DNA from: JBFFSQ01 sp041572275
GTDB lineage: Bacteria > Pseudomonadota > Gammaproteobacteria > SZUA-229
Assembly: GCA_041572275.1 (NCBI GenBank)
Contig: JBFFSQ010000061.1
Coordinates: 1-14,366 of the forward strand
DNA: 14,366 bases
Direction of reading: 5' to 3'
Below the pieces are notes generated by a model. It made no database searches. It worked only from the letters and a program-made list of their open reading frames with translations, and had not been told where the DNA came from. A program made the position numbers and the translations under genes. How positions within the stretch are numbered: the stretch's first letter is position 1; each line of letters starts with the position of its first letter. Shown here in pieces: positions 7,144 through 14,366 of this stretch.

Positions 7144-7149
7144 AGCAAT

Positions 7150-9999
7150 ATGTTGAAAAGTCACAGTCATAAGTCCTGGTTTGCATTACTGGTCGTATTA
7201 CTGGTGTTGTACTTTTGTGGATGGAATATATATAACAGCAACTTTCAACGTGAACTTGAGCTTATTTCAAAAGAATCCAGAAAACAAGCAGAACTGAATT
7301 CGATTATTCTTAAAGAAAGATTGCAGCAACGTAACTACGAGCTTGCAAAAAGTTATATTTTAAGTTTGGCAGAAAATTCACCTGAAATAGTAGAAATACT
7401 ATTAACGACTAAAAATGGTTTCGAGCTTGCAAAGTATAAACGCGAAGGTTCCGTCATTCATGATCTTACGGAAATGATTGAAATACCGTATTCATATGAT
7501 GGTCTGGCTAGCTTAAAGCTGCGTAGAAGTATTGATGATGTGTATTTGAGCCATGAACAGTCCAGGAATTTGTACCTGGCAGGATTTGTCCTTATTGCTA
7601 TCGTATTGTTCTTGTTGTTGTATGTTAATGTGCATATTCAAACGCAAAGACAGGCATTAATTCGGGAAAATAAGCGTCGTAAACAGACTGAGGATTTATT
7701 GCAGGAGCGTGAGCAGAACCTCGCTATTACACTTGATAGCATTGGTGATGCTGTCATTGTAACGGATGCTCAGGGCAATATTACACGGATGAATCCTGTG
7801 GCAGAACAGCTCACCGGTTGGGTATTAGGTGAGGCGAAAGGTCAGTCAGTTAAAGCTGTTTTTCCAATCATTGACGCAACGACGCGTGAAGATATTGAAA
7901 ACCCGATTGAAAAAGTATTGGCTACAGGTGAAATAGTCTATCTCAGTAATCACACTACATTAATTTCAAAAGACGGTGCTGAATATCAGATTGCTGATTC
8001 TGCAGCACCTATTCGTAATAAAGACAATGATATTCTGGGGATGGTGCTGGTTTTTAATGATGTTACTGAGCAATATCAATTGCGCGAAGCTAGACGTGAT
8101 AGTGAAGAACGCTTTCGTCAGCTGGCTGAAAACATCAATGAAGTATTCTGGTTAGGTTCGCCTCGTTGGGATGAAATATATTATATTAGTCCGGCATATG
8201 AAAAAGTTTGGGGCCAGGATTTAGAGGGGTTATATATTGATCCTCGACGATGGATAGAGGCTGTGCATCCTGATGATCGACAGCAGGTAATTGATGAAAT
8301 TCCAAAAGATATAAATAGTATTGGTGAGTATGTTGAGTTCAGTGAATACCGGATACAAAGGCCAGATGGGAAAATTGTCTGGGTAAAGGCCAGGGCGTAT
8401 CCAATACGGGATGCTGACGGAAAGATTATTCGTATTGCAGGTATTGCTGAAGATATTACCGAGCGTAAGAGTGCAGAGGAAGTTGTGCTTGAAACTGCAC
8501 AGCGCCTTGCTGATGCTCAACGAATGGCTCATATTGGTAGCTGGGAGCTGGATCTGGTTACAAATGAACTGGAATGGTCTGATGAGATTTATCGTATCTT
8601 TGAGATTGACAGAGAAAAGTTTGCTGCGTCGTATAAAGCGTTTTTAGATGCAATACATCCTGATGACTGTGAAAAAGTAAATGCAGCATACACGGAGTCA
8701 GTTAAAAACAAATCTCCCTATAGTGTTAATCACCGTTTACGTATGGCAGATGGTCGCATCAAGCATGTTCTTGAAAGGTGCAAGACATTTTATGATGAGC
8801 AGGGTAACCCACTGCGTTCAACTGGAACAGTGCAGGATGTTACCGATCAGGTCGCTATGGAAGAAGCCTTGCGACGTACTCAAAAAATGGATGCATTAGG
8901 TAAGCTGACTGGCGGCATTGCACATGATTTTAATAATATGTTAGGAGTCATTCTGGGTTATGCTGAATTGCTGGAAAATCAGATTGGTGACCAGCCTAAA
9001 TTATCAAAATATCTTAATGAAATCCATCAGGCAGGTGAAAGAGGCGTCAAGCTGACGGCGAAATTATTGGCTTTCTCCCGAAAGAAAGTTTCTGATGCGG
9101 AGCTTGTGGATATTAATTTATTGTTGCTCGATAAGCAGCATATGTTGGAGAAGACCTTGACTGCACGCATCAGTCTGGTTTTTGATCTTGCTGATGATTT
9201 GTGGCCGGTCTATTTAGATAGCGGCGACCTGGAAGACGCTATTGTAAATTTAAGCATCAATGCTATGCATGCAATTGAGGGCAATGGTCAGTTAACAATT
9301 CAAACACGCAATGTCATTTTTAAAGAGGTAGATGTTCGACAGTTTCAGATGCAGCCGGGTAATTATGTGCAGCTGTGCTTTAATGATACCGGCAGTGGTA
9401 TGGATGAGGTGACAAAGGATCATATATTTGAACCTTTTTTTAGTACTAAGGGGGATAAAGGGACTGGCTTAGGATTGAGTCAGGTATATGGTTTTGTAGA
9501 AAGAAGTGGCGGTGCAATTAAAGTATATTCCGAGTCTGGTCACGGCACACGAATGGTGCTTTATTTTCCACGATATCAGCAAACCGAAAGCGGTGTTGAT
9601 TTGGAAAATGATAATGTCGCACCGGATTTTAGCGGAGATGAAAATATTCTGGTGGTAGATGACGAGCCAGCATTGCTCAATTTAACCCGTGAAGTACTAG
9701 AACGACAGGGCTATCATGTTGTTTGTGTGGAAAATGCTAAGCAGGCATTGGAAGAGCTTGAAAATCAGCCCATTGATTTGTTGTTATCTGATGTGATTAT
9801 GCCCGAGATGGATGGCTATCAGTTGGCTGCCGTGGTGCAGAAAAAATACCCTGGTATAAAGATTCAGTTGGCGAGTGGTTTTGCTGATGATCGTCATGTT
9901 GGTATGGTAGACGAGAGTCTGCATGCTGAACTGATTCACAAGCCGTATCAGGCACTTGCTTTATTAAAGAGAATACGCGGTTTGTTAGATGGTAAATAG
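7150..9999 (+). CDS. Hybrid sensor histidine kinase, 2 TM, three PAS, HisKA, HATPase, receiver
   Basis: A 949-aa inner-membrane kinase. Order seen: TM1 about 9-28; a short extracytoplasmic part about 30-138; TM2 about 141-160; PAS1 about 187-308; PAS2 about 318-440, ending in a PAC-like GIAEDITERK; PAS3 about 448-567; HisKA with the H-box GGIAHDFNNMLGVILGYAEL (H592); an ATPase domain with N-box INAMHAIE (N704), G1 NDTGSGMD (D746), F-box EPFFSTKG and G2 GTGLGLS (771-777); and a C-terminal receiver about 832-947 with acidic D837/D838, phospho-acceptor D881 in LLSDVIMPEMDG, S909 and K931. All catalytic motifs are intact. There is no Hpt domain, DNA-binding output or separate response regulator in the window, so the receiver either passes phosphate on to an unlinked Hpt or regulates the kinase itself. 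The upstream PhnD-like protein very likely docks on the short periplasmic loop. Confidence 0.96.
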   Translation: MLKSHSHKSWFALLVVLLVLYFCGWNIYNSNFQRELELISKESRKQAELNSIILKERLQQRNYELAKSYILSLAENSPEIVEILLTTKNGFELAKYKREGSVIHDLTEMIEIPYSYDGLASLKLRRSIDDVYLSHEQSRNLYLAGFVLIAIVLFLLLYVNVHIQTQRQALIRENKRRKQTEDLLQEREQNLAITLDSIGDAVIVTDAQGNITRMNPVAEQLTGWVLGEAKGQSVKAVFPIIDATTREDIENPIEKVLATGEIVYLSNHTTLISKDGAEYQIADSAAPIRNKDNDILGMVLVFNDVTEQYQLREARRDSEERFRQLAENINEVFWLGSPRWDEIYYISPAYEKVWGQDLEGLYIDPRRWIEAVHPDDRQQVIDEIPKDINSIGEYVEFSEYRIQRPDGKIVWVKARAYPIRDADGKIIRIAGIAEDITERKSAEEVVLETAQRLADAQRMAHIGSWELDLVTNELEWSDEIYRIFEIDREKFAASYKAFLDAIHPDDCEKVNAAYTESVKNKSPYSVNHRLRMADGRIKHVLERCKTFYDEQGNPLRSTGTVQDVTDQVAMEEALRRTQKMDALGKLTGGIAHDFNNMLGVILGYAELLENQIGDQPKLSKYLNEIHQAGERGVKLTAKLLAFSRKKVSDAELVDINLLLLDKQHMLEKTLTARISLVFDLADDLWPVYLDSGDLEDAIVNLSINAMHAIEGNGQLTIQTRNVIFKEVDVRQFQMQPGNYVQLCFNDTGSGMDEVTKDHIFEPFFSTKGDKGTGLGLSQVYGFVERSGGAIKVYSESGHGTRMVLYFPRYQQTESGVDLENDNVAPDFSGDENILVVDDEPALLNLTREVLERQGYHVVCVENAKQALEELENQPIDLLLSDVIMPEMDGYQLAAVVQKKYPGIKIQLASGFADDRHVGMVDESLHAELIHKPYQALALLKRIRGLLDGK

Positions 10000-10137
10000 T
10001 GCTAAAGCAGGTATTTGCCATAAATTATATAGGGTATGGTTTATATATGATTATCTTATTTGATTGGGTGAACGGTTATGTATAAAGAAGGTGCCCATGA
10101 TTAAGATTGTTATCTCATGTTAGTTTATATTTTAGGT

Positions 10138-10150
10138 ATATTATTAATAT
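10138..10150. repeat. AT-only palindrome in the convergent intergenic region
   Basis: ATATTA (10138-10143) and TAATAT (10145-10150) are perfect arms around one T. The whole 10000-10238 gap between the convergent kinase and c-di-GMP genes is AT-rich. I found no GC-rich hairpin followed by a T-run and no plausible small gene in it. An AT-only palindrome this short can arise by chance. Confidence 0.3.
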
Positions 10151-10238
10151 GTGTTTAAAATTGCTGGTTGATACCGTGTGTCACAAGTGGTTTTAAAATA
10201 ATTGGCTTGGAGAGTTTGAATGTGATGATAATGGGGAT

Positions 10239-13200
10239 TTATAAGTATTTGGATTTAAATTCGTCAGCACTCAAGGGTTTATCGAAATAAAAACCCTGAA
10301 AATGTTGGCAGCCTGTCGATTTTAGAAAAGCCAGTTGAGTTTCAGTTTCAACGCCTTCGGCAACAACACGTATACCAAAATGCTTTGACATGGAAGTGAT
10401 GGCTTCAATAATGGCTACATCACTGGTGTTTTCCGGTGCATCCCGCACAAATGACTGATCAATTTTAAGTTCTCCTAAGGGCAGGTTTTTCAGGTAGGTC
10501 ATCGATGAATAGCCAGTGCCGAAATCGTCGATAGAAAATCGAATTGATAATTCATTTAGGGCTCTCATTTTGTCTGCAACATCGTCAATGTTGTCTACCA
10601 GTACCCCTTCTGTGATTTCAAGCATGAGCTGGCGTGTGTCTATTTTATAGATGTCAATGCTTTCTTTGATGGTGGCGACAAAATCTGGTTGTTTAAATTG
10701 TTTGGGGCTGATGTTTATGGATAATGACTCAAAGCTGTCAGGAATTTTTCGCTTATGGATGTCCGTCAAAAAGTCACAGGCCAGGTTCAGGATTTGTTTT
10801 CCTAGCGGTAGTATTAAGCCACTTTCTTCTGCAACTGGAATAAATTCGACAGGTGAAATAAAACCACGTGTAGGATGCTGCCATCGCACCAGGGCTTCGG
10901 CGCCGGTAAGTTCACCTGCAGAATTCATCTGGGGTTGATAATAGAGTACAAACTCATTTTCAATAATACCAGAGCGAATATCACGCTCGAGCGATAAACG
11001 TTTGGTGGCTGCATCCTGCATGGAGCGTTGATAAAAATAGACAGTGTCTCGACCACTCTTTTTTGCCTCATAAAGTGCTGAGTCTGCCTGTTTTAACAGG
11101 TCATCAATGTTTTCCTGGCTCTTGGGGAACAGGGTGATGCCGAGACTTGCACTGGCATGATATTCATGGCCTTCAAGTAGATAAGGTTCACGTAAAAGGA
11201 GTCGGATTTTTTCTGAAATATCACCTGCTGCATTTGCTGCAGAGTCGATAGTGCGTGCCAGTGATGGTAAAACAATAACGAATTCGTCGCCACCGAGTCT
11301 TGAAATGGTGTCATCTCGACGTAAATGCTCTAGTAGACGCTCGGAAACTTGTAATAATAGTTTATCACCTGTGGGATGGCCCAGTGAATCATTCAGGTTT
11401 TTGAAATTGTCCAGATCTATATAGATTACTGCGCCAAAATCACCAGTACGTTCGGCCTGATTAACTTCCTGTTCCAGTCGGTCCTGTAACAGTCGCCGAT
11501 TAGGGAGATTGGTTAGTGTATCATGATAGGCATAGTACTCAATTTCATCTTCTGCCTGATGACGGGATATGCCCATGCTCAATACATCAGCAATACGCTT
11601 AAGAAACAAAAATTCATGGGTGTTTGATCGATGTCCATCTGGAAGTTGTATCATGAGTACACCAAGTAGTGTTTCTTCCTTTTCAATAGGGACGCAATAA
11701 TGGCCATGTGGGTCGTTATTGGTAGGTAGTATTTCATGTTTTTCATCTACTTCAGATGAAAAAATAATGGTGCGGGTTTCAGCAGCCTGGCCACACAGAC
11801 ATTTTCCAAGGGGGACGGTCGCGCATTCTTCTTTACGTTGTTTTGAAAGGTTGATTTCAGCTGCAAGTTTTAGTGTCGTTTGATTGTCTTTATTTTGAGT
11901 GAGGAAGATGCAGGATTTTTTTATTGTCTGAAGCCAGAACAAATTGTCTGTCAGTAATTTCAGTATTGCATTGAGATAATCGGATAGTGGCATCAGGCGT
12001 AGTGAAAGCTGCAACAACAGTCCTAATAATTCTTCGTCTTCTGCAGCCTGTTCCAGCTGTAGCTCAATCATTTTACGCTGAGTTATATCCTGTACGGTGC
12101 CTAGCATTTCTAATGGCTGACCATCTGCGCTCCAGATGACTTCGCCTTGTTCATGTACGTAGCGTTCAGTTTTGTCATTGTGAATGATACGATGCTCAAA
12201 TGAATAAGGGATATCAGGGTCGTTGATTGAGTCCTGAACGGCCTGTTGAAGTGCGTTGCGGTCATCCGGGTGTACAAATTTCAAAAAGTTTTCATATGTA
12301 GTTTCAATGCTATTTATGGGTAAGCCAAAAATACGATATATCTCATCTGACCAGCTTAAGGTCTGGTTCTGAATGTCCCATCGCCAGTTGCCCAGATGTG
12401 ATATTTCCTGGGCCTTGGACAGGCTGTCTCTAGTGTTGATGAGATCCTGTTGCAATTGCTCATGAGCTTGAATTTCTTTAAGCAGCTGTCGGTTGACTTG
12501 CGCCAGGTCTTGAGTTCGTTTATCAACTTTTAGTTCCAGGTTGTCTCGAGCATCCTGGAGCTGGGTATTTAATTTAGTTACATAAAGTATGATCAGTATG
12601 GCGAAACAAAAAAGCGCAACAGCCAGTAATAGCCATTGCCAGTAGTGCTGGATAAACTGCTGAAGGGTGATGTTGCCATAGTTTTTATAAGGTCCAACTT
12701 TGATTTCACGCATTAGATCATGAATGTCTGAATAATCCAGTGGCACTGTCCAGCCAGAAATTCTGCCAGCTTTCAGGGCTTTGTGATCAGCAGGAATTCG
12801 TAGTAGTGCAGAGACTATTTTTTCAGCCAGTGGCTCGGATGCATATCGTGTTTTGGCTAGCGGCCAGAGTGGATATAGCTGGGTGCTGACCTGGAATGGG
12901 AAGTGTTCATAGGATTTGCGATTAATAACTCTGAAAGTGTCATTTTTATATCGGCCGGAAGCAATGGCTTCTTCCAGAACACCTGTAGGTATAGAGCCTG
13001 CATCCACTGTTCTGTCATAGACTGCATGCAATGGGCTACTGTGGGGCAAGCCTGTGAAGATTATTTTGTCGTGATCTTTATGCTTGAGTACGCCTGCCTT
13101 GACCAGCTCACGGAACGCGACCTGAAACCCGGCAAAGGCACCTTTGTAAACTGCGGCAATACGTTTACCCTTTAAATCGGCGATATCATAGATATCGTTA

Positions 13201-13661
13201 TTGTCTGCACGGACAACTATGGTACTTCCCCATTGGCTATAGGTTTGCCCTTGCCAAATCCGTTTGAGGGTTAATATACGTGTGGCACCATAGGTTGCCT
13301 CAAGCTCGACATAATGGCCTGTATTGGTTAGAAAGAAGTCGATCTCCTGTCTGGCAACATATTCAGAGAGTTGGGGTTTTGTGGCAGGTAAAACTTTGAA
13401 AGAGTGTTGTGGGATTTCCTGCTGTAAATAATCAATAGTGGGTTGCCACATCTTGATTGCTTTGGCTTCACCCGCGGGTGCCAGCACCCCTATTACAATT
13501 TCATCAGCATATGTGCTTTGAGTATTGGCCAGGACAGCGCATATACAACATAAGTAAACGGGTAATAATCTGAAAAACCGTTTTTTTAGTGCAGTTATTG
13601 AACGAATCAACCTGGTTCTTTCAAGAGGTATTTCAGGTGTCATAGGCTTCATGAGCTGCAT
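10239..13661 (-). CDS. PhnD-like periplasmic domain fused to PAS-GAF-GGDEF-EAL (bifunctional c-di-GMP enzyme)
   Basis: A 1140-aa membrane protein predicted to sense an extracytoplasmic ligand and set c-di-GMP level. Order: N-terminal signal/anchor about 30-47; a PhnD-like binding domain about 53-335 (EIVIGVLAP, DFFLTNTGHYVELEA at 108-122, DLKGKRIAAVYKGAFAG at 162-178); TM about 343-362; coiled coil to about 412; PAS about 413-530; GAF about 545-700; GGDEF about 705-878; EAL about 885-1138. GGDEF residues 790-794 are intact, and an I-site R781xxD784 sits 5 residues before, so product inhibition is likely. The phosphodiesterase motifs are also intact: EAL 922-924, N983, E1015 in LEITEG, DDFGTGYSS from 1045, K1066, D1068, and E1102 in AEGVET. 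TtrS-type tetrathionate sensors, as I recall, carry a related N-terminal domain. The start could be ATG 13661, 13652 or 13643; none has a clear ribosome-binding site. The ligand is unknown. Confidence 0.96.
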   Translation of the reverse strand: MQLMKPMTPEIPLERTRLIRSITALKKRFFRLLPVYLCCICAVLANTQSTYADEIVIGVLAPAGEAKAIKMWQPTIDYLQQEIPQHSFKVLPATKPQLSEYVARQEIDFFLTNTGHYVELEATYGATRILTLKRIWQGQTYSQWGSTIVVRADNNDIYDIADLKGKRIAAVYKGAFAGFQVAFRELVKAGVLKHKDHDKIIFTGLPHSSPLHAVYDRTVDAGSIPTGVLEEAIASGRYKNDTFRVINRKSYEHFPFQVSTQLYPLWPLAKTRYASEPLAEKIVSALLRIPADHKALKAGRISGWTVPLDYSDIHDLMREIKVGPYKNYGNITLQQFIQHYWQWLLLAVALFCFAILIILYVTKLNTQLQDARDNLELKVDKRTQDLAQVNRQLLKEIQAHEQLQQDLINTRDSLSKAQEISHLGNWRWDIQNQTLSWSDEIYRIFGLPINSIETTYENFLKFVHPDDRNALQQAVQDSINDPDIPYSFEHRIIHNDKTERYVHEQGEVIWSADGQPLEMLGTVQDITQRKMIELQLEQAAEDEELLGLLLQLSLRLMPLSDYLNAILKLLTDNLFWLQTIKKSCIFLTQNKDNQTTLKLAAEINLSKQRKEECATVPLGKCLCGQAAETRTIIFSSEVDEKHEILPTNNDPHGHYCVPIEKEETLLGVLMIQLPDGHRSNTHEFLFLKRIADVLSMGISRHQAEDEIEYYAYHDTLTNLPNRRLLQDRLEQEVNQAERTGDFGAVIYIDLDNFKNLNDSLGHPTGDKLLLQVSERLLEHLRRDDTISRLGGDEFVIVLPSLARTIDSAANAAGDISEKIRLLLREPYLLEGHEYHASASLGITLFPKSQENIDDLLKQADSALYEAKKSGRDTVYFYQRSMQDAATKRLSLERDIRSGIIENEFVLYYQPQMNSAGELTGAEALVRWQHPTRGFISPVEFIPVAEESGLILPLGKQILNLACDFLTDIHKRKIPDSFESLSINISPKQFKQPDFVATIKESIDIYKIDTRQLMLEITEGVLVDNIDDVADKMRALNELSIRFSIDDFGTGYSSMTYLKNLPLGELKIDQSFVRDAPENTSDVAIIEAITSMSKHFGIRVVAEGVETETQLAFLKSTGCQHFQGFYFDKPLSADEFKSKYL

Positions 13662-13692
13662 TGGTATATTGTTAGTTTCTAATCAAGCATGC

Positions 13693-13762
13693 GTCAGAAA
13701 ATATGTATCACTGAGTGATGTGCATATATTAAGGATAGTTCAGGTTGTACTGATTTTCTGAC
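13693..13762. repeat. Nested inverted repeat between ppdK and the c-di-GMP gene
   Basis: The outer arms GTCAGAAAAT (13693-13702) and ATTTTCTGAC (13753-13762) are perfect 10-bp complements 50 bp apart. Inside lies a perfect 13-bp palindrome, ATCACT-G-AGTGAT (13707-13719), extended by ATATG (13701-13705) and CATAT (13723-13727). It lies 32-101 bp before the c-di-GMP gene start and 72 bp after the ppdK stop. It could be a promoter-proximal regulator site, a structured 5' leader or part of the ppdK 3' end. It does not resemble the c-di-GMP riboswitch as I know it. Confidence 0.5.
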
Positions 13763-13834
13763 AGAATTAAATACAAACATCAGCCTGTCAGGCAGCTCTA
13801 GATCAAGGTCGTTCAGCCGGAGCTATTTACGGTT

Positions 13835-14366
13835 TTATGATCTGCTTGCCTTGAGGGCAGCATGCGCTGCGGCCAGTCGAGCTGTCGGTACGCGGGGACC
13901 GGAACAGGAGACATAGGTCAGGCCAATGTTGTGACAGAATTGAATGGATTTTGGGTGGCCGCCGTGTTCACCACAAATACCGAATTTCATATCCGGTCGT
14001 GTTTTTCGGCCCCATTCAACGGCCAGTTCCATTAATTTACCAACGCCTTTCTCATCGAGTACCTCAAATGGATTGTCCTGTAAGATGCCGCTCTCGTTAT
14101 ACATGGGCAGGAACTTATTTTCGGCATCTTCACGGGAGAAGGAAAAGGTGGCCTGGGATAAATCATTAGTGCCAAAGGAGAAGAACTCGGCTTCTTCAGC
14201 CAGATACTCAGCTCGCATGCAGGCTCGAACGACTTCCAGCATGGAGCCAAACTTGTAATTCACTTTGACGCCGTACTGGGCTTCGACTGCTTTATGGATG
14301 CTATCGACATAGACTTTAACTCGCTGGAGTTCTTTGCTAGTACATACCTGTGGCACCATGATTTCA
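13835..14366 (-). CDS. ppdK: Pyruvate, phosphate dikinase, C-terminal part (5' end cut by window edge)
   Basis: The frame runs from the TAA at 13837-13835 back to the right edge, giving about the last 177 residues of a protein that is normally around 870-900 aa. It contains the C-terminal TIM-barrel (PEP/pyruvate-binding) end. The enzyme interconverts pyruvate, ATP and phosphate with PEP, AMP and pyrophosphate. Seen: EIMVP at the window edge; EEAEFFSFGTNDLSQATF with the metal-site region; KFGICGEHGG carrying the catalytic cysteine; and the ending GLTYVSCSGPRVPTARLAAA, which matches PPDK rather than PEP synthase (PpsA). The ATG at 14359-14357 is internal, not the start. The next gene on the same strand starts 173 bp downstream, so co-transcription is possible but not required. 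A small GC-rich palindrome near 13783-13793 (GCCTG-T-CAGGC) is too short to call as a terminator. Confidence 0.93.
   Translation of the reverse strand, partial: EIMVPQVCTSKELQRVKVYVDSIHKAVEAQYGVKVNYKFGSMLEVVRACMRAEYLAEEAEFFSFGTNDLSQATFSFSREDAENKFLPMYNESGILQDNPFEVLDEKGVGKLMELAVEWGRKTRPDMKFGICGEHGGHPKSIQFCHNIGLTYVSCSGPRVPTARLAAAHAALKASRS

Noticed and set aside
8500..12420. Recent duplication of the PAS domain shared by the kinase (PAS3) and the c-di-GMP protein, both with WSDEIYRIF
   Set aside because: That motif is common to many PAS_3-type domains and the rest of the two domains differs widely, so it does not show recent duplication.
13662..13834. c-di-GMP riboswitch upstream of the GGDEF-EAL gene
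   Set aside because: The leader lacks the conserved GEMM-type core that I can recognise; only the nested inverted repeat is supported.
13835..14366. PEP synthase (ppsA) as identity of the right-edge gene
   Set aside because: The C-terminal sequence with GICGEHGG and the YVSCSGPRVPTARLAAA ending is of the pyruvate phosphate dikinase type.

Overview
This window looks like part of a gammaproteobacterial chromosome. The evidence is the gene content and the layout of comF divergent from bioBF, with hemN, a ppdK-type pyruvate phosphate dikinase and several large membrane signalling proteins. No genus can be assigned from sequence alone. I see no rRNA, tRNA, CRISPR array, transposase or integrase.

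Left part (1-3835), housekeeping metabolism. On the minus strand the order is bioB, bioF (overlapping by 4 nt), a 68-nt gap with a 20-bp palindrome, then hemN, which runs off the left edge. A ComF-family phosphoribosyltransferase is divergent from bioB. Biotin genes stop after bioF: bioH, bioC and bioD are not between bioF and hemN.

Middle part (3836-6288). A complete transmembrane chemotaxis receptor follows, preceded by two abutting inverted repeats. A small single-RRM RNA-binding protein lies convergent to it. A 323-bp non-coding stretch (5966-6288) then carries direct and inverted repeats ahead of the next operon.

Right part (6289-13661), a signalling cluster. A secreted PhnD-like substrate-binding protein sits 6 nt ahead of a 949-aa hybrid histidine kinase (2 TM, 3 PAS, HisKA, HATPase, REC). 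Convergent to them is a 1140-aa protein whose own N-terminus is another PhnD-like binding domain, fused through a TM helix to PAS, GAF, GGDEF and EAL. Both c-di-GMP motifs look intact. One family of periplasmic binding domain is therefore used twice, side by side: once as a separate protein probably feeding a phosphorelay, and once built into a c-di-GMP enzyme. With the nearby chemoreceptor this suggests a locus that turns extracytoplasmic ligands into behaviour or lifestyle output. The ligands are unknown.

Right edge (13835-14366). The C-terminal part of pyruvate phosphate dikinase is on the minus strand, separated from the c-di-GMP gene by 173 bp that hold a nested inverted repeat. GC content appears lower in the kinase region than in the biotin region, judged only from a few hand-counted 60-base lines.
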